Below are positions 25,443-34,040 of a stretch of DNA of 64,000 bases, one piece after another (position 1 is the first letter of the stretch; every line of letters begins with the position of its first letter). Source of the stretch: JBCCIM01 sp965263205 (GTDB lineage: Bacteria > Bacteroidota > Rhodothermia > Rhodothermales > JAHQVL01); the NCBI GenBank assembly GCA_965263205.1, contig CBDHHF010000014.1, forward strand, positions 62,001 through 126,000. Reading direction: 5' to 3'. The translations under genes were made by a program, and so were the position numbers. The notes below the pieces were generated by a model, which was not told where the DNA came from, made no database searches, and saw only the letters and a program-made list of their open reading frames with translations.

Positions 25443-25492
25443 GCTTCGAAAGAAGCGTGTTAGCCCTGTGGGTTGTGGGTTGTGGGGTAATG
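25443..25492. repeat. Small hairpin and TGTGGGT heptads
   Basis: GCTTC-GAAA-GAAGC at 25443-25456 is a perfect hairpin with a GAAA tetraloop. It is followed by TGTGGGT, TGTGGGT, TGTGGGG, another 7-bp-period run. Both lie in the 133-bp gap between the glycosylase and MscS genes. A similar run (CAACCTG, TAACGCA, CAAGCTG, CAACTAC) lies at 26239-26267. Confidence 0.5.
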
Positions 25493-25544
25493 TTGAAGAA
25501 TATAGTGCGTCTTAATCGAAGCGAAAAATCGAGGGCGTTACGCG

Positions 25545-26180
25545 CTACCAGGCATCGTTGTCGCCATCAATGACGCGCCACATGTACCAGCTTGCGATAG
25601 ATCGGTACGGACGCCACCGTTCACCGAATGCATCGATGGCTTTGGGTTTGGGTAACGCTTCGTGGTTGTAAATCTGTTGAAACGCTTTCCGAATCACCAG
25701 GTCAGTGGTTGGCAAAATATCTGGCCGGCCCATATTAAACATGAGGAGCATTTCCACAGTCCAGCGTCCAATACCGTGCACCGCAGAAAGTCGTTCAATA
25801 ATTTCCTGGTCTGATAGATGTGCCAGGGCAGCCATTTCAGGCACGGTACCCTCCAGCGTTTTCTGGGCCAGGTCGCGAACATACCTGATTTTTTGTTTTG
25901 ACATGCCGGCACCTCGATAGGCCTCATCGGCAATGACCAGGGTACGGTCGGGCGTGGGAGCTTTGCCATCAAACAGCGCCAAGACACGCCCAAAGATGGC
26001 GTTTGCAGAAGCCGTAGAGAGTTGCTGGAAAATGATGGTCTTGAAAAGCGACTCGAAGGGGCTTTGCAATGAAGTTATGGTCATCGTGCAGGGACCATAC
26101 GCTTCTATGATTTCCCCCATGCGGGGATCTGCAGACGCAAGTGCTGCTTCCGCAGCTTTGACGTCGAAGGGTAGTTCCAT
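25545..26180 (-). CDS. DNA-3-methyladenine glycosylase II-like (HhH-GPD)
   Basis: The 211-residue protein carries the helix-hairpin-helix of the HhH-GPD superfamily (LSAVHGIGRWTVEMLLMF, residues 131-148) and the catalytic Asp160 in LPTTDLVIRKAF. FKTIIFQQLSTASANAIFGR at the start of the fold is typical of AlkA/MPG-type enzymes. It would remove alkylated purines during base excision repair. It lacks the Cys cluster of Nth/MutY and the N-terminal AlkA domain, so it is a short single-domain form. AGAAGG lies about 9 bases before the ATG. Confidence 0.92.
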   Translation of the reverse strand: MELPFDVKAAEAALASADPRMGEIIEAYGPCTMTITSLQSPFESLFKTIIFQQLSTASANAIFGRVLALFDGKAPTPDRTLVIADEAYRGAGMSKQKIRYVRDLAQKTLEGTVPEMAALAHLSDQEIIERLSAVHGIGRWTVEMLLMFNMGRPDILPTTDLVIRKAFQQIYNHEALPKPKAIDAFGERWRPYRSIASWYMWRVIDGDNDAW

Positions 26181-26270
26181 AAAAATCAGCCTTCTGGTTA
26201 CGGATTGCAGCCGGCGCCGATGGATCTAGGCGGCCGGCCGCAACCTGTAACGCACAAGCTGCAACTACGA

Positions 26271-27470
26271 TCAAATAGCGCCTGACATCAAAAATACAGG
26301 GCTTCTGTCGAATGCCCGGTAGCGGGGGCGCAGGCGATCCGGGTGGTAGTATTTCTCGATATCTACCACTTTTTTTGTGCCAATGATTACATCGATAGGC
26401 ACGTTGTCGTAGACGCCGTTGCGTACACAAACGAGCCGGCCTGACGTACCTTTCTGGACAAGCTCAAGCGCGAGCGTTCCGTATGCCATCGGCACAATCG
26501 AATCGAGTGCATCGGGATCACCACAGCGAACCATATACCCCAAACGCTGATTAACCACGTTGATCGCCCGGCCGTTGTTATACTTGGGCGAAAACTCTTT
26601 CAGCGCAGCGGCCACTTTGTCGCCGATACCACCGAGTTTTTTGTGTCCAAACTGATCGGCTTCCTCTCCCAGGAACGACATGCTCTCTTCGCCGTCAAGT
26701 TTGGCGCCTTCAGAAACCAGCACAACCGAGTAGTTACTCGGGTTACGCTTGCGGTCGTAGACCATAAGCTCGGTCAGGTGCTCCATGTTTGCCGGATATT
26801 CGGGAATCACGCAGCGGTCAGCAGCGCCGGCCATCGTCGGGAGTACAGCGGTAAAGCCTGCGTAACGGCCAAACACTTCGATCACCAGGAAACGCTCGTG
26901 TGAGCCGGCGGATGTTCGTAGCTGATGCGTCAGCTCAATCGTTCGCGTCACACACGTGCCAAAGCCGATGCAATAATCGGTACCCGGTACGTCGTTATCC
27001 ATCGTTTTCGGAATGGCTACTACTTTCACGCCTTGCTCGTGCAGGCGATACCCATAGCTCAACGTATCGTCCCCACCGATGGGAATGAGGTAGTCGATAC
27101 CCAGGAATTCCAAATTCTTGATTACGTCTTCGGTGATATCATTCACCTCATCCGTATATTTGTCCTTCAGATGGTCGGGGACAACATCTTTGGGCAGGGT
27201 GCTCGGACGGGTACGCGAGGAGTGCAAGAATGTACCACCAGTACGGCCGGCACGATTAACGTTTTCTACCGTCAGTTCGACGATATTCTCGCTGTTATCT
27301 GCGTCTTTGTCTGGCACAAAATCTACCAAACCGGCCCAGCCACGACGGATACCAATTACCCTGTAACCTTCCTGTATAGCTCGAATTGTCACACCCCGAA
27401 TAGCGGGGTTTAGTCCGGGCACGTCCCCCCCTCCGGTAAGAATGCCTATCGTTCCCTTATAACGCGCCAT
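26271..27470 (-). CDS. 6-phosphofructokinase, probably PPi-dependent
   Basis: The 399-residue enzyme has GILTGGGDVPGLNPAIRG at the N-terminus, GGDD at residues 132-135, PKTMDNDV at ~154-161 and GRYAGFTA (~200). ATP-using enzymes normally read GGDGS with Gly where this has Asp; the second Asp and the Lys of PKT are associated with pyrophosphate use. It phosphorylates fructose-6-phosphate and may run reversibly. GGAGGT lies about 11 bases before the ATG, a strong ribosome site. The phosphoryl donor is inferred from motifs, not shown. Confidence 0.92.
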   Translation of the reverse strand: MARYKGTIGILTGGGDVPGLNPAIRGVTIRAIQEGYRVIGIRRGWAGLVDFVPDKDADNSENIVELTVENVNRAGRTGGTFLHSSRTRPSTLPKDVVPDHLKDKYTDEVNDITEDVIKNLEFLGIDYLIPIGGDDTLSYGYRLHEQGVKVVAIPKTMDNDVPGTDYCIGFGTCVTRTIELTHQLRTSAGSHERFLVIEVFGRYAGFTAVLPTMAGAADRCVIPEYPANMEHLTELMVYDRKRNPSNYSVVLVSEGAKLDGEESMSFLGEEADQFGHKKLGGIGDKVAAALKEFSPKYNNGRAINVVNQRLGYMVRCGDPDALDSIVPMAYGTLALELVQKGTSGRLVCVRNGVYDNVPIDVIIGTKKVVDIEKYYHPDRLRPRYRAFDRSPVFLMSGAI

Positions 27471-27784
27471 AATGTCAAATTACCTCCATGTTTTACTTCT
27501 CTATGTGTTTCTATCCTTAACGGTGCCGGGCTTTTTCTGATATGCATCAGCCTATACACCGATTGGTTTCGCCATGGGATGCTACTCGACAAAAGCGTAG
27601 CCGTCTAAGTATGCGAACGTCCCGAGCAGAATACCTAAAAAGTTTTTTGCAGGAAACCTTGTAGTGCGTCTATCAATGAAAAAGACATTAAATCTACGCC
27701 CCGATCATAAACAACTATCGGAAGCGTTGTCACTGCATCCAGATATCCTGATTTAATATTACCCTACTGTTATCCTCGTTTTAT
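27471..27784. other. Divergent gap, no gene or strong structure seen
   Basis: This 314-bp gap lies between the phosphofructokinase gene and the sialidase-like gene and should contain both promoters. It holds the GGAGGT ribosome site of pfk (27483-27488). I see no repeat, hairpin or small ORF worth calling. Confidence 0.5.
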
Positions 27785-29066
27785 ATGAAGATTACCATTA
27801 AAAGCCTGGCCGGACTTCTCTTTCTATGCCTCACGTTCACCGGCTATGAATCGCGCGCCCAGGATGCACCTGGCTCAACAGATGATATGATCTATCTGGA
27901 AACACCTGCCAACACGGCCAGCCTGACACCAGAATTGGTAAAAAGCAGCAACGGTCAGATTCTCTTGAGTTGGACGGCACGTAACGCCGACGGCGGTACA
28001 ACGTTGCACACCTCGTCGTTTTTTAATGAAGCCTGGACACCGGCAAAAAAAATAGCAACGGGTAATAACTGGTTTGTAAACTGGGCGGACTTCCCAACGA
28101 TGGCGGCGCATCATTCAGATTATCAGGCGGCCAGCTTTCTCACAAAGAGCGGAAATAGCACATATAACTATGACGTGCGGCTTTCGGTGACCAAAGACGG
28201 CGGTAACACCTGGCTGCCAGGATTTATACCGCACAGGGATGGCGTTCAAGCAGAACATGGCTTTGTCTCACTCCTCCCATGGGAAGAAGAACAGTTTAAA
28301 GCGATATGGCTTGATGGACGTAATACAGGAGGTGGGCATCACGGTGGAGTTGGACGCGCCATGACACTACGCAGCGCCGTGTTTGATGCTGAAGGCACCC
28401 TTTCTGAAGAACACGAACTGGACAACAGAGTCTGCGATTGCTGTCAGACAGCCGCAGTTCGAACGGGGCCGGCTAGCGCCCTTATCGCCTACAGAGACCG
28501 ATCACAGGATGAGATCCGCGATATTGCGGTGGTGCGATATGCTAATGGGTCCTGGTCCTCTCCCGAGGTAATTCATGCGGATGGTTGGCAAATAGCGGGT
28601 TGCCCGGTTAATGGCCCAGCCCTGGACGCGTACGAGCAGACTGTTGCCATGACCTGGTTTACAGCAGCTCAAGACAGTCCACGCGTCAGGTTTTCTGTTT
28701 CCCTGGATACCGGCAAAATCGTTTGGAATGCCTATTCAGATTTCAGACAAGAAGCCAGCCGGACGCGTAGGTGTTTCATTGCTCGACGCACGTAGTGCAA
28801 TTGTGACCTGGTTACAACCAACAAGCGATGGCGCAGCTGATATCATGATGCAACAAATTACCTGGACTCCCAAAGGCGTACTCACACAGTACGAACCAAT
28901 GGTGATTACACAGACGCGTGCGAGCCGGCAAAGTGGCTTTCCCCGGGTTGTATCAGATGATGATAATATCGTCCTCGCGTGGACGGCAATTGACGAAACA
29001 GGTCAAACGCGCGTGCGCACTGCGATGCTTAAAAAATCGTCTGCCTTGCTCCAAACAGTGCGTTGA
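27785..29066 (+). pseudogene. Exo-sialidase-like (BNR-fold) secreted protein, frameshifted
   Basis: Two frames form one protein of about 425 residues. The first opens at 27785 with a signal peptide (LAGLLFLCLTFTGYESRAQ) and includes the BNR-like strand SVTKDGGNTWLPGF and the family Cys block CDCCQTAA with IAYRDRSQDEIRDIAVV. At 28715-28718 the run AAAA follows GGC. With three A the reading would continue KSFGMPIQISDK, PAGRVGVSLLDARSAIVTW, as family members do. As read here, frame 1 runs off to a stop at 28795, and the rest lies in another frame to 29066. One extra base thus breaks the gene. Catalytic Arg triad residues were not identified, so true sialidase activity is doubtful. Confidence 0.82.
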
Positions 29067-29085
29067 GAAATCAATGCCTTTTTGC

Positions 29086-29940
29086 TTATTGATTAAGCAT
29101 AGCATAGTACTCGTTTGCATCGTCAACGGCTTGCGTAACGAGCTCGCGCAGTAGCGTTTCATCAATGCCAAACTGGCTGGCCCCAACTTCAATCAATTTG
29201 CCTGAACCATCGTCTACTTCGCTATCGCGAATTAGCGACACCAGTTGTACAGCTTCTTCCACGTGATGCTCGCCGCCCCAGGTGTGATGTCCGGAAATGG
29301 CATCTATCAGGTATTGCGGTAAACCCCACGACTCTGCAACAATCTCCCCTACCTCGGTGTGATCAAAGCCTAATGCATCGTGCTCAAGTTCTTCAAGTGA
29401 ACTTAGCGGATCGTTTTGCCACGCCAAATAAACCTTGAGGTACTCCCCTTTCTTTTGCATCGCTAACAAAGGGATCCCCATGTCTTGTAGCAGGCCGGCC
29501 GTAAAGGCTTCAATTTCCGTTATCGGGTGCATGTGATTTGCCAGGAGCTTGGCCAAACACGCACGGCGTGCGGCTGTAGCCCAGAAGGAGGCATAGTCAA
29601 AGCCTGCTTCTCCTTTCTGCGGAAACACAGCACTGACGGCAACCGAAAGCACAATAGATTCCAATCGTGACCGACCAAGAAGACTTACGGCATGGCCAAC
29701 GTGTCCAACCCGTTTGGAGAGACCAAATGCTGCAGAGTTCACCGTACGAAGCACCTTGACACTAAGCCCCGGATCTCGCTCTACTTTAAACTCAATTTCG
29801 CGGATATCTGAATCCGGGCTCCGCAACAAACTGAGTACTTCCATCACGGCTGAAGGAAAACTGGGTAGCTCGGCATCACCAAACAACTCCCGAATAACCT
29901 CTTTCGGGTCACGTTTCTGTCGTCTGAGAAATCTTAACAT
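29086..29940 (-). CDS. HDOD-domain signalling protein
   Basis: The 284-residue soluble protein holds an HDOD domain (~24-220): AELPSFPSAVMEVLSLL, DPGLSVKVLRTVNSAAFGL, GHAVSLLGRSRLESIVLS, FWATAARRACLAKLLA, AFTAGLLQDMGIPLL and FDHTEVGEIVAESWGLP. HDOD resembles HD phosphohydrolases but lacks the paired HD metal site, so it is regulatory, often a cyclic-di-GMP or two-component partner. It follows the pentapeptide-repeat channel gene by 11 bp on the same strand, so the two are probably one operon. A C-terminal ~60-residue helical tail has no clear match. Confidence 0.9.
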   Translation of the reverse strand: MLRFLRRQKRDPKEVIRELFGDAELPSFPSAVMEVLSLLRSPDSDIREIEFKVERDPGLSVKVLRTVNSAAFGLSKRVGHVGHAVSLLGRSRLESIVLSVAVSAVFPQKGEAGFDYASFWATAARRACLAKLLANHMHPITEIEAFTAGLLQDMGIPLLAMQKKGEYLKVYLAWQNDPLSSLEELEHDALGFDHTEVGEIVAESWGLPQYLIDAISGHHTWGGEHHVEEAVQLVSLIRDSEVDDGSGKLIEVGASQFGIDETLLRELVTQAVDDANEYYAMLNQ

Positions 29941-29951
29941 GGTAAGCGGGA

Positions 29952-30968
29952 TTATTCGGCGCGACGGGCCAGTTTATTGCTAAAAATTGAAAGCAAGCCT
30001 CCGAGCATGATATAGCTGATGAGGACTTGGATCATCGAGATTACCTGGGCTGCGGTGGAAGCCGGCAACACATCGCCGTATCCCAATGTGGTCATGGTTA
30101 CGATGCTGAAGTAAATCGGCATAAACCAGGTCTCTTCATGCATCCCGTAGCTGATTTCGACCTGCGTATAGAGGCCGGCAAAAATCATCGCCAAGACCCC
30201 GATAATCGCCAACCAACGGCCTACGCTACGGCCACAATCACTGGTGAACCACCACACGTAGTAGACATAAGCAGATAGCTTACTGCTCTCGCGAAATTCT
30301 TTGATATAGTTCTGATCCATCGCAAAACGACGCAGCAAGTATGCACCTGCAAAATCAACCCCACGCATATCGGTGCCTACCCAATCGGCAGAACTGAATT
30401 CGGTGATGCCATTCAAGTTGGCATCGCGCAGATCAGCCCCCGTGAACGCTGCTTTATGCACCTTGCATTTTGAGATATCTGCATGTTGCAGATTGGCACT
30501 GGTCAAATCGGCACGCTCCAGCGTTGCTTCCCGAATACGGGCCGAATCCATAATTGCGCAACGCAAATCTGCTTCGGAAAGGTCTGATTTTGTAAGCGTG
30601 GCCTGCGAAAGGTTTGTATTGAACAATCGCGCCTTTTTTAGCTGGGCCATGCCAAGGCCGGCGCGTGTCAGGTTTGCTTCTTCCAGATTGGCACCTGACA
30701 AGTTGGCGCCTGTTAATTCGCTCCCTTCCAGATTTGCGTGGATGAGATTTGCGCCACTCAAATTCGTTTTAAAGAGGCGTGCAAGAGAAAGGTTTGTCCC
30801 TTGCAGATCAGCACCAGATAAATCGATGCCTGATAGATTTACGCCACTCAAGTCCTCGTGAGATAAATCAGCGCCGCGTAGATCTGTAATTCCGTTGGCA
30901 AATCCTGGGCCTTCACGGAGGTTGGCTACCAACTCTTCTTTTTTATATCGGGTTTCAGTTGATTCCAT
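29952..30968 (-). CDS. Pentapeptide-repeat protein fused to a two-helix K+ channel pore
   Basis: The 338-residue protein has pentapeptide repeats of the A(D/N)LxX type over ~28-210 (LRGADLSHEDLSGVNLSGID and so on), forming a right-handed beta helix in the cytoplasm. Two membrane helices follow (~252-270 and ~308-328) around a pore loop with the potassium filter TMTTLGYGD (292-299). It thus looks like a KcsA-like channel with a soluble pentapeptide domain in place of a ligand-binding domain. The pore needs a tetramer. The beta helix may sense or scaffold; that is unproven. HDOD gene 11 bp downstream. Confidence 0.9.
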   Translation of the reverse strand: MESTETRYKKEELVANLREGPGFANGITDLRGADLSHEDLSGVNLSGIDLSGADLQGTNLSLARLFKTNLSGANLIHANLEGSELTGANLSGANLEEANLTRAGLGMAQLKKARLFNTNLSQATLTKSDLSEADLRCAIMDSARIREATLERADLTSANLQHADISKCKVHKAAFTGADLRDANLNGITEFSSADWVGTDMRGVDFAGAYLLRRFAMDQNYIKEFRESSKLSAYVYYVWWFTSDCGRSVGRWLAIIGVLAMIFAGLYTQVEISYGMHEETWFMPIYFSIVTMTTLGYGDVLPASTAAQVISMIQVLISYIMLGGLLSIFSNKLARRAE

Positions 30969-31289
30969 ACGATTTTAGCGGGGTTGGTCTAACACGAAAT
31001 TCTTCTCAGGATGGGCGCATTCAGGTATTGTGCAACGTGGGGAAACCAGCACAAAACAATACTTGGCCTTTCGTGAGAAAAGGTGCACGCTCTGCGCTAG
31101 TATCGGAGGATAGCCGGCAAAGGTTAACCAGCCTAACGAGGAATTCTTAGTCTTTTAGCTGTTTCTAAATCATTATGACTGTAATATGGCAGACTCGAGC
31201 AATCAAAAAAGTGCCATCCAGCTTAAAAGCTCGTATATTGTGGGGCTGATGGTTTGTACTTCTGGTTTGTACTTCATTTCTGATTTTGT
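30969..31289. promoter_or_regulatory. Divergent gap with a 13-bp tandem duplication
   Basis: This 321-bp gap separates the K+ channel gene and the alanine dehydrogenase gene. GGTTTGTACTTC(T/A) occurs twice in tandem at 31251-31263 and 31264-31276, just 13 bases before the start codon, so it lies in the promoter or leader of ald. No Shine-Dalgarno stands before that start. Otherwise nothing is seen. Confidence 0.5.
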
Positions 31290-32513
31290 ATGGAGACTCC
31301 CTCAATCAAGGGATTTACACAGGTAGAAGGGGCAATGCATCCCCAAGAGCGAATGATTGCCATTCGTTCAAAACATACCTCTATGCGCATTGGTATTCCG
31401 CGTGAGATTTCGAACGAGGAACGCCGTGTAGCATTAACCCCCGGTGGCGTACAAACGCTTGCTGCAAATGGTCATCAGGTCTACCTCGAAAAAGGCGCAG
31501 GGGCATTAGCCCACTTCAAAAACAAAGAATATGCAGATGCGGGTGCGACCATTGTCGAAAACCCGGAAGATCTGTTTAGCACTTGTAACCTGATCGTCAA
31601 AGTAGGTCCGCCCAGTATCGATGAACTGGACCTCTTACAGGAAAAGCAGATCCTCTTCTCAGCCCTCCATCTGGGTAGCGCAACCTCCGATATTCTGAGT
31701 AAGCTCACATCCTTGAGTATCACGGGTATTGGATTCGAATTTATCCGAGACGCCGACAATACGTTTCCGATTGTCCGTACCATGCATGAAATTATGGGTG
31801 CGCTGTCTGTACAGATCGCTGCGCGGTATCTGGAGAGCGACGAGGGCGGTCAGGGGGTGATGCTGGGGGGCATATCGGGTGTACCGCCTTCCACGGTGCT
31901 CATTCTCGGTGCCAGTGTCATCGGCGAGTGGGCCGCGCGCGCTGCCCTGGGATATGGCGCGCATGTGATCGTGCTCGACAATGACTTAACGGCCCTACGT
32001 TCGATGGAGCACCTGCTAAACCGGCGTATTTTCACGGCGATGGCGTCTGAACACTATGTGCGCGAGTCTGTCCGCTCAGCTGATGTTGTCATTGGCGCAG
32101 CGATGTCCTCGGGCCATCGGGCCCCCATGCTGGTTACAGAAGACATGGTATCAACCATGCGCCCTGGCTCTGTGATCGTGGATGTTGTGATCGACCAGGG
32201 AGGCTGTATAGAAACGAGCCGACCAACAACGCACTCCTCTCCCATCTTCAGGCAATACGACGTGATTCATTATTGCGTCCCCAACATGCCATCAAACGCT
32301 GCCCGTACGGCAACGTATGCATTGACTAACGTCCTGGTGCCTTATCTGCTACAAATCGGCGAAGTAGGCAACATGAATGAAGCGCTTTGGCGAAACGTAG
32401 GCCTCCGAAATGGTACCTACGCCTACCGCCGGCACATCACAAAGAAGACCCTTTCGACCATGTTCGGCATGCCACATCGCGACATCGAGCTCCTGATCGC
32501 GTCCGGCATATAA
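31290..32513 (+). CDS. ald: Alanine dehydrogenase
   Basis: The 407-residue enzyme matches the Ald/PntAA fold: MRIGIPREISNEERRVALTPGGV, YLEKGAGALAHFKNKEY, IVKVGPPSIDELDLL, FSALHLGS, GGISGVPPSTVLILGASVIGEWAARAA as NAD site (~187-213), and VIDQGGCIETSRPTTHS. It interconverts L-alanine with pyruvate and ammonium. The chain has a 31-residue N-terminal extension before the usual MRIGIP start (ATG at 31383). I see no good Shine-Dalgarno at either, so the start is uncertain. A terminator follows at once. Confidence 0.92.
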   Translation: METPSIKGFTQVEGAMHPQERMIAIRSKHTSMRIGIPREISNEERRVALTPGGVQTLAANGHQVYLEKGAGALAHFKNKEYADAGATIVENPEDLFSTCNLIVKVGPPSIDELDLLQEKQILFSALHLGSATSDILSKLTSLSITGIGFEFIRDADNTFPIVRTMHEIMGALSVQIAARYLESDEGGQGVMLGGISGVPPSTVLILGASVIGEWAARAALGYGAHVIVLDNDLTALRSMEHLLNRRIFTAMASEHYVRESVRSADVVIGAAMSSGHRAPMLVTEDMVSTMRPGSVIVDVVIDQGGCIETSRPTTHSSPIFRQYDVIHYCVPNMPSNAARTATYALTNVLVPYLLQIGEVGNMNEALWRNVGLRNGTYAYRRHITKKTLSTMFGMPHRDIELLIASGI

Positions 32514-32515
32514 TG

Positions 32516-32547
32516 CGAAAAATAAATCTTGTGGATTTATTTTTTCG
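32516..32547 (+). terminator. Terminator after alanine dehydrogenase
   Basis: CGAAAAATAAATC (32516-32528) and GATTTATTTTTTCG (32534-32547) form a 13-bp AT-rich stem with a run of T. It begins 2 bases after the stop codon. Heptads GTTGAAC, GTTGCAG, GTAGAAA, GTTAACG (32551-32578) follow. Confidence 0.75.
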
Positions 32548-32793
32548 TTGTTGAACGTTGCAGGTAGAAAGTTAACGGTTTTGTTTTCAGGCTTGAGGCA
32601 CCAATCACATAGGATTAAAAACCTTTAGCCTTAAACTTGTACCCTTCAACAGATTTACCTGCAGCCGCATCAAGTCAGCCAGGCCGGCGCAAAAAAGAGG
32701 ATGCAATCTTTTCCCCATGTTAAGCGTTCAGCTAATTCAGTACATTCATACTGATACAAAACGCCAGAATTGAAGCGGCTCGCGCCATTTAAC

Positions 32794-33887
32794 ATGAAAT
32801 ACGTCTTTGCTCTCTGCCTCGCTTTCTTGATCGCCCTCCCAATCAAGGCACAGGAAATGACGGTCGAGGAATATGAACCGCGTTCAACCCTTGTTGTACC
32901 AGAAAACCCGGTAACGCAATCTAAATTCCCGTTTGTGGATGTACATAGTCACCATTGGGGTGCGCCTGACATGGACGAAGCTGGCGTAGCCAAGCTCATC
33001 CGCGAGATGGACGACATGAACATGGCCGTGGCCGTCAACCTGAGCGGTCGCAGCGGCGAACTACTTAAAGCTGCTGTCGAAAACATGAACGGTCGCTATC
33101 CGGGCCGCTTTATTCAGTTTGCAAACATCGATTTTAACAAAATTGACGATCCAGACTTCGGCATCAAGGCCGCTGCGCAACTCGAAGAAGACGTAAAAAA
33201 TGGCGCACAGGGCTTAAAAATCTTCAAAAACCTGGGCATGTTCACCCACTACGAAAACGGTGAACGATTTCAGACCGACGATCCGCAGATGGACCATGTC
33301 TGGGCTAAGTGTGGCGAATTGGGGATTCCTGTGCTGATTCACACCGGCGAACCATCTCCATTCTATGAACCACACGACAAGTTCAATGAGCGGTGGCTCG
33401 AGTTGAAGATGTTTCCTCGCCGTAAGCGCCCACCGGAGTCGTTCCCGACATGGGAAGTGCAGATGGCTGAGCAGCACAATGTATTTCGCAAACACCCGAA
33501 TACCATTTTCATCAATGCGCATCTCGGATGGATGGGCAATAATCTCGACAGGCTTGGTGAACTAATGGATGAGATGCCCAATATGTACACGGAACTGGGC
33601 GCCGTACTCGCCGAGTTGGGCCGGCAACCCAAGCGCATGCGCGCGAATTCCTCATCAACTACCAGGATCGCGTGCTGATGGGCAAAGACTCATGGAAGCC
33701 AGAGGAATACCATGTTTACTTCCGGACATTTGAAACGGACGATGAGTACTTCAAATATTATCGCAAACGGCACGCGCATTGGCGCTTGTACGGCCTCGAC
33801 TTGCCTGACGAGACCCTCAAACACATCTATTACAAAAACGCATTAAAAATCATCCCGGGCATGGATGCATCACTGTTTCCCGATTGA
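32794..33887 (+). pseudogene. Secreted amidohydrolase-family protein, frameshifted
   Basis: The ATG at 32794 opens a signal peptide (YVFALCLAFLIALPIKAQ); an upstream TTG at 32770 gives a longer, poorer start. The mature part has the metal-binding DVHSHHWG (~50) and VLIHTGEPSPFYEP. The family continues with FINAHLGWMGNN. After LGRQPKRM the frame is lost: one G is missing at 33639-33640 (ATG|CGCGCG). With it restored, the chain reads MAREFLINYQDRVLMGKDSW and on to a stop at 33887. The true gene is about 364 residues and probably encodes a TIM-barrel metal hydrolase. As read, the C-terminal quarter is out of frame. Confidence 0.85.
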
Positions 33888-34040
33888 TGGCAACAGGCTG
33901 ACTCCCATGCCTACTTCGGCATCAAATTTGGATATAAATTGACTACCAACGGCCCTGCCGATTCCCTACAAGACCCTCTACAAGCTGCATTCCCGACAGC
34001 TTGACGTTACGCAGCCTCAATCCAACCAACCACATTAGCC

